A stretch of 64,000 nt of DNA from an uncultured Eubacteriales bacterium (GTDB lineage Bacteria; Bacillota; Clostridia; Oscillospirales; CAG-272): positions 62,001 through 126,000 of the forward strand of contig CATWNM010000001.1 in NCBI GenBank assembly GCA_958352145.1, given 5' to 3'. The first letter of the stretch is position 1, and each line of letters begins with the position of its first letter. The position numbers and the translations under genes are program-made. Of this stretch, positions 36,006 to 44,322 are shown one piece after another. Below the pieces are notes generated by a model, which was given only the letters and a program-made list of their open reading frames with translations, had not been told where the DNA came from and searched no databases.

Positions 36006-36058
36006 AAAGCAATAAGACGCCCTCCGTCTTATAAAAATGGAGGGCGTCTTATTGCTTT
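36006..36058. terminator. Perfect 20-bp hairpin between convergent genes
   Basis: AAAGCAATAAGACGCCCTCC (36006-36025) and its exact complement (36039-36058) flank a 13-nt loop. It separates the rightward two-gene operon from the leftward SLH-protein gene and probably terminates both. Confidence 0.75.
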
Positions 36059-36118
36059 ATAAGATTTTTAGGAGCTTACGGCAGCGCGGGAATTTTTTAC
36101 GGCTGATCCGACTTGCTT

Positions 36119-39100
36119 TCAGTGTTTTACCCATGACTCGTATCCGTTCCCTTTGCGAATATACGCATGGCTGTTGGTTGCTTCCTGCACCGCAAGATAG
36201 TACCATGCAACGGAATCCGCGTTATCCGGCCAAAGGATCATACCGTCCAGCAAATCGTCGGCCGTCTCGGGAATACGCTGCAAAACGCGGTTGACCATCG
36301 CCATAGCCTCCGCTCTCGTAATACGCCGTTCCGGTCTAAACGTGCCGTCTTCATAACCGAGAATCCATCCGTTGTTCGCAGCGGCGCTGATTTCCTTTTG
36401 AGCCCAATGGCCGTAAATGTCGGTAAACGCACTGCCAGAGAATTCCGAGTTAGAATCAAATCTCGCGGCGATCGCAGCGAATTCCGCGCGCGTAATCGCA
36501 TTGTTCGGATAGTACCTGCCGTCATAACCCCTGACTGCGCCCAAAGCGGCCATTGTGGAAACCGCGGTGTTATACCAAGCGGCTTTCGGCACGTCGGCAA
36601 ACGAATTTTCCTCCGTCATATACCGCTGCCGCGCTTCGTCTGAAAGAAGCCGGAAAAAAATCGTCGCAACCTCCGCGCGCGTAATATTCGCCTCAGGACG
36701 AATAAGCCCATCTGGGTATCCCACAATATAAGCACGGTGCTCGTCTGCAAACAGACTCGGGACGTCGCTCTTTTGATTGGTTACGGTCAAACGAACGGTC
36801 TGACCGTTTCTAACGGTGAATGGATGCAGAGCCGTATCCAATACATATCCCTCCGCGGCGCGCGTCTCAACGAAATAATACGCCCCGGCGGCAAGCTTAT
36901 TTACACGAATGGTTCCCTGCTGATCCGTAATATAAGTGCCGATTTTTGACGCGCCTGTTTTATACAGTTCAAAGATCACGCCGGACAGCACTGTAGAAGT
37001 ATCCGAAAGATCCGTTTTAGTAAGAACGACGCTTCCTGTTTTCGGAATAATCGGCGGGTTCCTATGTTGTTTCCACTGCGCAGTAAGCGTAATATCGCCG
37101 GTTATCGGCGATGCGAAGTCATACGCCGCGCCGTCCGAATACCAGCCGGAAAAATCGTAGCCTTTGCGGGAAGGCGCGACGGGCTGCGACACCATATCCC
37201 CTTCGACTACCGTTACCAAAGTCGCTGTTCCCTCATCCAGCACGCCTCCGTTCGCGTCAAATTTGACGGTATACCGATTTAAAACGATCATATCCGTCTC
37301 AACAATATTGCCGGGAATATAAACGGAGCGGCCGCCAAGCGAGGCGCGCACATTGCCGGAAGTATACAAAACGCCGTCCGCGGTCAAACAATCCGCAGGA
37401 AGCGTGGCGGTAAACTGAGACGTCAATTCACTTAAGGTAATTTCGATTTCCGTAACGCGCTCCGTCAGCTTCTTGTCAGGAACCAGCGTAACGGTCAGAC
37501 CGGACAAAGTCTCTCCCGCGTCGATCAAGCTCAGCAAATTTTGAGAGGGCGTAAACACAGCCGTATAAACAATCTCATAATTCTCCGCGCCTTCCGCTTC
37601 GGTAATCGTAGCGGGTGCAGTGAGCGTCAAAAGTCCGTAGAAGTCCGTAGGCTGAATCAGCGCGACTGCGCAGCCGTATGTAAAGTCCCCGGGAACCGCA
37701 AGTACAATTCCATCATCCGTAACCGCCGTGCTGTAGAACGCACATTCCGCGTCCTCGGCGGGCATCCCCTGTTCGTCCGTCTCCAGCACGGCCGCATAAA
37801 CAGGCAGAGATGCGTTTACGTTCTGCAGCCCCTTGACTATCAGTTTAGCCGCGCCATGACGCTGCATCCAGAAAGAGGCCAAAACGCCGCCCCAGCCTTT
37901 AGCGTCGGCCGCGTTATTGATCGCCTCAATACTGCTGCCGGCGGCATTTCCAAGCTTTATATCAAAGCTGCCTGCCGCGGGCGTTACTGTTTTAGCGTCG
38001 GCCGCGAAATAAACGCCCCAGTCGCCGACGGAAGCGCCGTCGGCAATCAGCAGACAGCGTTCAGATTGGCTGAAATACGACGCCGAAACCGCAATATCAT
38101 TGGATGCGTTTTTCGCGGTATTATCAGACACCGTACCGCCCAGAAGCTCAACGCGGGGATCAAGGCCGTGATAAGGCTGCGCTTCATACGCAATACCGCC
38201 TCCGTATGCGGCGGAGACGTTATCCGTAATTCGGCCGCCGTTCATGATAAAAATACCGCCGCGGCGTACAAAGACTCCGCCTCCTTCCATTCCTGCGGTA
38301 TTGCAGGAAATGGTGCCGCCGTTCATCACAAAGGTGCCGCAGCTCACCATGATTCCGCCGCCGGTTTGATCGGAATGATTTCCGATAATCTCAGCGCCGT
38401 CATACATCGTAACGAGATGACCGGCAAAGTTATTCGCCATTGCGATCGCGCCGCCGCGGTCGCTGTTGGTATTGTCATTGATTTTCCCGTAAATATCCAG
38501 CACGCCATCCGGCGCCTGGATATAGATAGCGCCATACCAGCACGTGTTGCCGTGAATATATCCGGAAGCGCCGATTTTACAGTACTTATTGCCCTCTCCG
38601 GACATTTGCACAACATGTCCGCCGCGGGTATACCCGGTGATCTCCCCGTTCATATACAGCGAGCCGGAAGTAATATTCACACCATTTTTCCCGCCGCGGA
38701 GCACCGAGCCGCCATCCATAGTAAATTGGCTACCATCGTTGATAATATCAACGGCAAATCCGTCGTTCGGCAGGTCTAAAATCCTGCCCGTGGAAGTCAA
38801 AACCACGGACGCGCCGTTTCTTACGTGAACCGCAACGCCGGAATTTCCCCACCACATGCTGACATCTTCTTTAATTTGAGAAATTACGCCGCTGATATCG
38901 GCCGTACCGCCGTCCATATAGATCGCGCGGCCAACCGCGCCGCAAATCTTCGACCCTTCTTCCATCGTAACGGCGCCCCCCTGCGACCAGACTGCGCCAG
39001 CCGCGCCGTAGTCAGCTTTATTTTTGACACGATCCACAGCGATGGTATCCTCAATCAAGCTGCCGGATTCCATAGTCAGCGTTCCGCCCGACACACGCAC

Positions 39101-39727
39101 GGCAGACATACCGCCAAAGTTGCGCAGTACGGCTCCGTCTCCAAGGCAAATATCGGCAACGCCGTTATAGGTTGCGACCATAGCATCCGGAACAATGTCA
39201 GTATTGGAAAGAACATTTCCTTTTGTATCCACCGTATTGCCGTCTCCATCGCTTTCGGCCTGCAGAAAACGGGAACCCTCGCGCAGTCCGGCGTCGTCCA
39301 AAATGATATTTTCAAGCCGCAGAAAAGCCGACGGCTTATCGTTCGTTTGGCCGCCGACTTCAATCATTGCAGGATTATATGTGCTTCGCGCCGGATCCTG
39401 CTGACACTCAAAATCAGAACCGCGCGTAATCGTAAACGGACCTCCTTCGCCGCTGGCAATAGTCAGAGCCTTATCATAGTAACGGGCGCACCGCGTTACG
39501 GTAAGATCGCTCATGACATAAATCGTCGCGCCGTCGGGCGCCTCTGTCACCGCTCGGCTCAGCGTGGCGTAGGGCTTGTCTTTCGTTCCGTCGCCGGCCG
39601 CGTCATCCCCGTCTGCCGATATATAAACTGCCGGCGCGGCGTCCGTATCGGCTGCAAACGTTACAGCGGGCAAAATCCCCGCTGCAAAAATGCAAGCGAA
39701 CAAAAACATTAGCATTTTCTTCTTCAT
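36119..39727 (-). CDS. Large SLH-anchored surface protein (beta-helix, InlB-like repeat, SpaA-type domain)
   Basis: A 1202-residue exported protein. Signal peptide (1-25), then a long right-handed beta-helix (about 30-570) full of GGTLTMESGSLI-type rungs. After a linking region comes a Listeria-Bacteroides repeat (about 826-892, FDANGGVLDEGT...GWY). A SpaA/prealbumin-like domain (about 898-990, KTDLSDTSTVLSGVIFELYK) and three SLH domains (about 993-1028, 1042-1090 and 1100-1150, each with an xxTRAE motif) bind the wall. This is an adhesin-like architecture. ATG 39727 has AGGAGG upstream. No minus-strand promoter is seen in the present orientation of the upstream segment, so the gene may be switched off here. 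Confidence 0.85.
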   Translation of the reverse strand: MKKKMLMFLFACIFAAGILPAVTFAADTDAAPAVYISADGDDAAGDGTKDKPYATLSRAVTEAPDGATIYVMSDLTVTRCARYYDKALTIASGEGGPFTITRGSDFECQQDPARSTYNPAMIEVGGQTNDKPSAFLRLENIILDDAGLREGSRFLQAESDGDGNTVDTKGNVLSNTDIVPDAMVATYNGVADICLGDGAVLRNFGGMSAVRVSGGTLTMESGSLIEDTIAVDRVKNKADYGAAGAVWSQGGAVTMEEGSKICGAVGRAIYMDGGTADISGVISQIKEDVSMWWGNSGVAVHVRNGASVVLTSTGRILDLPNDGFAVDIINDGSQFTMDGGSVLRGGKNGVNITSGSLYMNGEITGYTRGGHVVQMSGEGNKYCKIGASGYIHGNTCWYGAIYIQAPDGVLDIYGKINDNTNSDRGGAIAMANNFAGHLVTMYDGAEIIGNHSDQTGGGIMVSCGTFVMNGGTISCNTAGMEGGGVFVRRGGIFIMNGGRITDNVSAAYGGGIAYEAQPYHGLDPRVELLGGTVSDNTAKNASNDIAVSASYFSQSERCLLIADGASVGDWGVYFAADAKTVTPAAGSFDIKLGNAAGSSIEAINNAADAKGWGGVLASFWMQRHGAAKLIVKGLQNVNASLPVYAAVLETDEQGMPAEDAECAFYSTAVTDDGIVLAVPGDFTYGCAVALIQPTDFYGLLTLTAPATITEAEGAENYEIVYTAVFTPSQNLLSLIDAGETLSGLTVTLVPDKKLTERVTEIEITLSELTSQFTATLPADCLTADGVLYTSGNVRASLGGRSVYIPGNIVETDMIVLNRYTVKFDANGGVLDEGTATLVTVVEGDMVSQPVAPSRKGYDFSGWYSDGAAYDFASPITGDITLTAQWKQHRNPPIIPKTGSVVLTKTDLSDTSTVLSGVIFELYKTGASKIGTYITDQQGTIRVNKLAAGAYYFVETRAAEGYVLDTALHPFTVRNGQTVRLTVTNQKSDVPSLFADEHRAYIVGYPDGLIRPEANITRAEVATIFFRLLSDEARQRYMTEENSFADVPKAAWYNTAVSTMAALGAVRGYDGRYYPNNAITRAEFAAIAARFDSNSEFSGSAFTDIYGHWAQKEISAAANNGWILGYEDGTFRPERRITRAEAMAMVNRVLQRIPETADDLLDGMILWPDNADSVAWYYLAVQEATNSHAYIRKGNGYESWVKH

Positions 39728-39742
39728 CCAAATACCTCCTGA

Positions 39743-39768
39743 CTACAGAAACGTGTACTTTTCTAGCC
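39743..39768. repeat. Left putative recombination site of the invertible segment
   Basis: A 26-bp imperfect palindrome centred on GT (39755-39756). Its core GTGTACTTTT (39753-39762) is an exact inverted copy of AAAAGTACAC in the right site. Aligned in inverted orientation the two 26-bp sites agree at about 18 positions. It lies between the RBS of the SLH-protein gene and the segment. Confidence 0.7.
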
Positions 39769-39890
39769 TTACATTATTTGGAAATTCAGCGTTGAAGTTC
39801 ACAATTATTTTACAAATTATGTATTGAACCTTTAGCTAAACGATGTTATAATGCTAACGTTAATAGACCAGAACGGATTTACAAAAAAGT
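39757..39890. promoter_or_regulatory. Putative invertible promoter segment (phase switch)
   Basis: A 134-bp segment bounded by two inverted 26-bp sites and lying between the SLH surface-protein gene and a small serine recombinase gene. It carries one strong promoter, now pointing right. Inversion about the sites maps its -35 to 39818-39823 and -10 to 39795-39800 on the minus strand. Transcription would then start near 39788, about 60 nt before the surface-protein ATG, with the ribosome site outside the segment. The present orientation reads as OFF. The arrangement is seen in the sequence; the switching is inferred. Confidence 0.7.
39824..39852 (+). promoter_or_regulatory. Promoter inside the invertible segment
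   Basis: TTGAAC (39824-39829), exactly 17 bp, TATAAT (39847-39852). Transcription would start near 39859, run rightward through the right site and enter the 3' end of the recombinase gene on the opposite strand. Confidence 0.7.
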
Positions 39891-39904
39891 ACACTTTTTT
39901 GTAA
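39879..39904. repeat. Right putative recombination site of the invertible segment
   Basis: A 26-bp palindrome with 12 perfectly paired bases on each side of the central AC (39891-39892). This is the form of a small-serine-recombinase crossover site. On the minus strand the stem with its TTTTTT arm lies 9 bp past the recombinase stop and may double as its terminator. Confidence 0.75.
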
Positions 39905-39913
39905 TATGCTGGT

Positions 39914-40519
39914 TTATAGTACTTTCGCGTTCTTACAAATTTCCGCCCGATACAGAAAGGTCGCGAGCGGCATTCCGCATTCTTTAGCTGCGGCGGTGCC
40001 CGTCATTTTTCCGGCGATCCACAACGGATAAACAGCATCGAAACGCTCGGGCAAGGGCTTAGGCGGCCGTCCAAACCGTACCCCTTTGGCTTTCGCAGCC
40101 GCTATTCCTTCAGCCTGACGCTGCCGAATGTTCGCGCGTTCGTTCTCCGCAACAAAGCTCAAAACCTGCAATACGATATCGGAAAGAAAGGTTCCCATCA
40201 AATCTTTACCTCGGCGAGTATCCAGCAAAGGCATGTCCAGCACCGCAATATCAACATCGCTGTCTTTGGTAATGCTGCGCCATTGCCACAAAATTTCCTC
40301 ATAGTTTCTGCCCAGGCGGTCTATGCTCTTGATATAGAGCAGATCGTCTTTTTTTAGTTTGCTCAACAGCCTTTTGTATTGCGGCCGTTCAAAATCTTTG
40401 CCCGACTGCTTATCCATAAAAATATTTTTTTCCGGCACGCCGGCTTCACGCAAAGCGATACGCTGCCGATCTTCGTTCTGTTCTTTGGTACTAACTCTAA
40501 TATATCCGTAAATATTCAA
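39914..40519 (-). CDS. Small serine recombinase (resolvase/invertase)
   Basis: A 201-residue recombinase of the resolvase/DNA-invertase family. The catalytic Ser lies in YIRVSTKEQ (about residue 10), with the conserved DRLGRNYEEI region and the long E helix (FVAENERANIRQRQAEGIA, about 117-135). A C-terminal helix-turn-helix follows (GTAAAKECGMPLATFLYRAE). The start codon is TTG 40519, with AAGGA 8 nt upstream. It has no transposase partner. It stands beside the two inverted sites and is the probable invertase for the surface-protein switch. Confidence 0.9.
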   Translation of the reverse strand: MNIYGYIRVSTKEQNEDRQRIALREAGVPEKNIFMDKQSGKDFERPQYKRLLSKLKKDDLLYIKSIDRLGRNYEEILWQWRSITKDSDVDIAVLDMPLLDTRRGKDLMGTFLSDIVLQVLSFVAENERANIRQRQAEGIAAAKAKGVRFGRPPKPLPERFDAVYPLWIAGKMTGTAAAKECGMPLATFLYRAEICKNAKVL

Positions 40520-40886
40520 GATAAAATCCTTTCTTTTTTAAACTCATATCGCAATATGCCCTCTTTCCGCCTCACCTTTTCAAGAAACAAAAAAGCAGGC
40601 ACTATGGCTCGTGACCGCTTGCCACGCGTTCATGTAAGCAAAAAGCGTTCCCCGCCACAGAGGCGTGCAGAGAAAACGGGAATATCCCTTTTATATCTTT
40701 TTGCAACAATGCCAAAATCTATTATAGTCCAGAAAAGAAAAAAATATGGGGTACTCAGCGATCAAGCTAAGTACCCCTCTTATTTTTTATGGTTCTATCC
40801 GGTAAATTCCGGATCTCACGATGTTTGTGCGTTCCCGCATTGCAGCTGCCTTTTTCGGCGCGCCGCCGTTTTGTTCGCTTAAATAG
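40520..40886. other. Intergenic region upstream of the recombinase
   Basis: 367 bp. It must hold the recombinase promoter, which I cannot place firmly. It contains the bidirectional terminator at 40748-40788 and a small inverted repeat ATCCGG/CCGGAT (40797-40814). No gene seen. Confidence 0.5.
40748..40788. terminator. Bidirectional terminator after the binding-protein gene
   Basis: GGGGTACT (40748-40755) pairs with AGTACCCC (40770-40777), with a further AGC/GCT inner stem. T-rich tracts follow on both strands (TCTTATTTTTT on plus, ATATTTTTTTTC on minus). It ends the leftward hybrid ABC operon. Confidence 0.85.
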
Positions 40887-43307
40887 TTACCTGGATTCGC
40901 CGATATAAATCTGCACCCGGTTTTCAATCAGCGACGCGACCTCGTCCGCGCTCTTCTTTCCCGCAAAATACGCGGACGCCTCCTCGCTCACAATATTAAA
41001 CACATTCTCATTGTAAATCAACTGTTTGTGTACGCTGGTTGCAATCTCCGCAATCCGCTCCACATCCTCGACAGTCATATCTCTACGATCATTATTATAA
41101 CTCGGTTCAGAGATGATAGTGCCGCTCGCCGTAACAACCACGGCTTCCGAATCGCGCGGCATAACGTCGGTCTCGGAATCCGCATCCTGCTTCGCTGCTT
41201 CACGCTCTTTGATCGCATCCAAAGCAGCCTGCTTCTGCTTTTCCAATCCGGCCTTGGTTACCGAAAACGCCCAGTTGTCTTCGGTTTGGTATTCCTCTGT
41301 AAAGAACAGCTTGACAAAATTCCAAGCTTCATCAGCCATCGGACTCTTTGCACTGATGAGGAATTTCAGGTTGGAGCAGGTAAAGACAAGCCCGTCGCGG
41401 TCAGGCGAAGGCATGCCGACAAATTCCAGTTCCATTCCGCCAAAGTTATAGGACTGATTTTCAAAAGCGTAAAAAGAATCAAGCGAAGTCATTTCTGCGA
41501 TTGCCTTGCCCTCTTTAAACGCATTATTATAAGCATCCCAGTCAAAGTCTTCATAATTGAAATTTTCATCTTCCCACCGGGTCTTCTCGGGCAGTGTATT
41601 GACATATTCCAAAATCGCCTTAAAATCGTCGTTATTAAAACTGCATTTTCCAGTCGCCGTATCGATGAAATTCGTATAATTCAGATAAAAAAGCATCTGA
41701 AGCATATTCGCTCTGGAAACCTCACCCTCACGGAAGAAAGACACCCCCTCAGGCAACGCGGCTACTTTCGCGGCAAATTCGGGAATGGTCAGATTGGCAA
41801 ATTCGCTGATCTTATCCTTGCCGCCCATGAGTCCCATCACATAGAAACCCGTAGGAATCTCATACAGCTTTCCGCCAATTTCACAGGCTTTAAGAATGTT
41901 GGTCAAAAAGTCATCCTTGGAAAATTCCGGATCCTTTTCCAAATATGTATACAGATCTGCAAAGAGTCCCTTGTTGACATACCTGGACACGGAGAACTCC
42001 GAATCGGAAATAATGACGTCCGGAACATTGCCGGCCAGAATATCATCGTTTAATTTCGTCTTGCCCGCCGTATAATCCTCGTCGGTATTATACTGAGAAT
42101 AGTCCACATATTTGATCCGGTATTCTTCGCTGGCAAGGTTGAACTTTACGATCTGCTCCTGGAAATTATATGCATATCCTGCCGACGCAACCGTAATCAG
42201 ATATTTTGGCGTAAGCTCGCTGTCCGGTACCTTTTCAAAGGTATTCATGTACAGCGTGGTCTTGTTATCCTTATATTCGCGCGTCAGCGAAGCAAAACGG
42301 TCGCCGTCCAGCGCATAAAAATTGCCGTAGTTATAAATATAATCGGAATTGATATAATTCATCAATTCAGTCTGGACACCGGTATCGAGGTCCACTTTGT
42401 AAATGCCATAGTTATCTGAATAATACGCGGCGCCGTCACCGCCGAACGAATTGTAATTGAAACGATATCCAAGATCGCCGGTATCGACCTCCGACTGTGC
42501 GCCGGTTTCCAGATTATAACGCTTGCAGGTGGTTGTGTAGGAATTCGAGTTATAATTCTCATACACATAGAGAAGTTCGGAATCGCCAATAAAATAAATA
42601 TTATTGATATATCCTTCCTCGCCCTCCGGCATCAGCGCATACGTATTTTTTATCGTGCCGTCCGTTCCAAAACAAATCAATTTGTTGCTGTATTCTTCTT
42701 TGTTCGTATCGCATATAAAATACAGATCTTTTCCGTCCGTCAGCGATGTATTCACATAAAAATAAGAATCTTCTCCTGTGATATCAAACGCTTTTTTCAA
42801 ATCCACCATGCCGGTTCCATTTCCGGAAAAGTCATAAAAATACAGATAATAATTCTGATCATAAATATAATTTTCAGAATCAATTAACGTACTTGTTTGA
42901 ATAAATACAGCAAGACCGTCGTCCAACACCAGCATATTATCCATATAAGAATGATGCTGTTCATCATTCGGCAAATCGATGGGAATTTCCTTAACCTCTT
43001 CGCTGCCATAAGTCCCAATATGTGCAACGGTGGACGTCGTTTCATAATCCTTATTCACGCTTTGAAGCACGTAGCAGTAACCGTTTTTCCCGAGCGAGTT
43101 GTTGGATAAATACGTATATCCCTGAAACTCTTCCTCGTTTGACCAATCCGGCTCTTCTACCGTCACAAGCTTGGTTTGATTGTACTTATACACATGATCG
43201 ACCACTTGTTTTTCAGGCATCTTTTCCCTGCCACCGCAAGCGGCCAAAGCCGAAAGCGCCAGCAATGTGGCCAATACAAAGCTAATTGCCCTCATCGTTT
43301 TTTTCAT
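40887..43307 (-). CDS. Extracellular solute-binding lipoprotein, unusually long
   Basis: An 806-residue lipoprotein, lipidated at Cys24 (SALAAC). The C-terminal half (about 375-720) resembles a family-1 carbohydrate-binding protein (VPDVIISDSEFSVSRYVNKG, GGKLYEIPTGFYVMGL, AWNFVKLFF). The N-terminal part (about 60-370) has regularly spaced beta-strand patterns with YxYD and YLYFYDF motifs, as in a propeller. Most family members lack this extra domain. It is the last gene of a leftward operon with two sugar-type permeases, an HlyD adaptor and a MacB-like ectodomain. Substrate unknown. Confidence 0.85.
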   Translation of the reverse strand: MKKTMRAISFVLATLLALSALAACGGREKMPEKQVVDHVYKYNQTKLVTVEEPDWSNEEEFQGYTYLSNNSLGKNGYCYVLQSVNKDYETTSTVAHIGTYGSEEVKEIPIDLPNDEQHHSYMDNMLVLDDGLAVFIQTSTLIDSENYIYDQNYYLYFYDFSGNGTGMVDLKKAFDITGEDSYFYVNTSLTDGKDLYFICDTNKEEYSNKLICFGTDGTIKNTYALMPEGEEGYINNIYFIGDSELLYVYENYNSNSYTTTCKRYNLETGAQSEVDTGDLGYRFNYNSFGGDGAAYYSDNYGIYKVDLDTGVQTELMNYINSDYIYNYGNFYALDGDRFASLTREYKDNKTTLYMNTFEKVPDSELTPKYLITVASAGYAYNFQEQIVKFNLASEEYRIKYVDYSQYNTDEDYTAGKTKLNDDILAGNVPDVIISDSEFSVSRYVNKGLFADLYTYLEKDPEFSKDDFLTNILKACEIGGKLYEIPTGFYVMGLMGGKDKISEFANLTIPEFAAKVAALPEGVSFFREGEVSRANMLQMLFYLNYTNFIDTATGKCSFNNDDFKAILEYVNTLPEKTRWEDENFNYEDFDWDAYNNAFKEGKAIAEMTSLDSFYAFENQSYNFGGMELEFVGMPSPDRDGLVFTCSNLKFLISAKSPMADEAWNFVKLFFTEEYQTEDNWAFSVTKAGLEKQKQAALDAIKEREAAKQDADSETDVMPRDSEAVVVTASGTIISEPSYNNDRRDMTVEDVERIAEIATSVHKQLIYNENVFNIVSEEASAYFAGKKSADEVASLIENRVQIYIGESR

Positions 43308-43318
43308 TCTGTTCCTCC

Positions 43319-44311
43319 TTAAAATGCGTGTATTTTACGCGCTCTGCGTTTTTCATGAAACCGCCTGAGAAGGGGCCGGAATATGGACACGGCAAGACAA
43401 ACCAGCATCGCCGCAGCCAATATAAACGACGCCGCCTCAAAAGTCAGCAACATAGCGCATTTGGTTTCCATAATGCGCGACATATTTTCATAATATGGAT
43501 ACGACGCGCCCGTCATGACGCCCAGCGACGTCATACCCTTGATTTTTTCCCAAAGGCGGAGCGGCGTAAAGCGTTCGTGATTAATTACAACCGCTTCCCC
43601 ATAGGAAGACACCGCCGATGCAAACAGATCATGCCCAAAATCCGTGATCGGATCCGGTAGAACCGCTTCGAGCGAAGTAAAACTCAAATTCTGATCCCGC
43701 ATCGCCGCGGAGTTATACAAAATATATACCCGCGGCGTAATGCCGTAATATTTGGAATACGTTCCCCGGTCTGCAGCCAGCACGGCAGAAATCGTATAAT
43801 ACTTTCCGTTGATCTCCAAATCCATGCCGCACACATCGACCGAACCGAACAGCCGCCACGCGGCAAAATCGTCAATCACGCAGAACTCGGTGGTTGCATC
43901 TGACTCCTCCAGAAATCCACCGGTCAGCGGAAGAGCGGGATGCAGGCCAAAATAGTCTCCAAAATACACCGTAGCGACCGCGCTGGATGTATTTTGTTCG
44001 CGCGTGATCGTCACATTTTTCTCAATCGACGCACAGAGCAAATAATTTCCCGCAGTCGGCAGGCTTTCCGCCGTCAGCCCGGATTCGATAGAATTTTTGA
44101 CCGCCATCATGCCATCGGGGGTCAAATAATCCTCCTCGGTGCAGTATAGCGAAAGCTGGGTATATTTATCCGCATTCGCCCCGCGAAAGCGCTCCGCCGC
44201 GAAGTCCCGGTCATATCCCGCAGTCACGGAACGTCTGGCGGCACCGAGAGAAAATGCCAGCACAAGAAACACCGCCATAAGGACGCCAAAGACCAGTACC
44301 CGTTTCTTCAC
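43319..44311 (-). CDS. MacB-like ectodomain protein lacking the FtsX membrane domain
   Basis: About 330 residues with one N-terminal helix (about 5-25), a long extracellular part and one C-terminal helix (about 293-315). The outer part resembles the MacB periplasmic-core domain (EFCVIDDFAAWRLFGSVDVCGMD, KYYTISAVLAAD). The paired helices of FtsX and the transmission motif are absent. The start is GTG 44311 because GAGGAGG lies 6 nt upstream; ATG 44326 would overlap the adaptor by 4 bp. It may be the outer half of an exporter-like complex with the adaptor gene before it. Confidence 0.7.
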   Translation of the reverse strand: MKKRVLVFGVLMAVFLVLAFSLGAARRSVTAGYDRDFAAERFRGANADKYTQLSLYCTEEDYLTPDGMMAVKNSIESGLTAESLPTAGNYLLCASIEKNVTITREQNTSSAVATVYFGDYFGLHPALPLTGGFLEESDATTEFCVIDDFAAWRLFGSVDVCGMDLEINGKYYTISAVLAADRGTYSKYYGITPRVYILYNSAAMRDQNLSFTSLEAVLPDPITDFGHDLFASAVSSYGEAVVINHERFTPLRLWEKIKGMTSLGVMTGASYPYYENMSRIMETKCAMLLTFEAASFILAAAMLVCLAVSIFRPLLRRFHEKRRARKIHAF

Positions 44312-44322
44312 AGCTGGCCTCC

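Noticed and set aside
37541..38779. Long plus-strand frame opposite the SLH protein
   Set aside because: Antisense to regular beta-helix repeats, which keep the other strand open.
38100..39500. Repeated motifs that might be taken for a CRISPR array
   Set aside because: The repeats are degenerate GG-rich codons of beta-helix rungs in a coding frame, with no constant spacer length.
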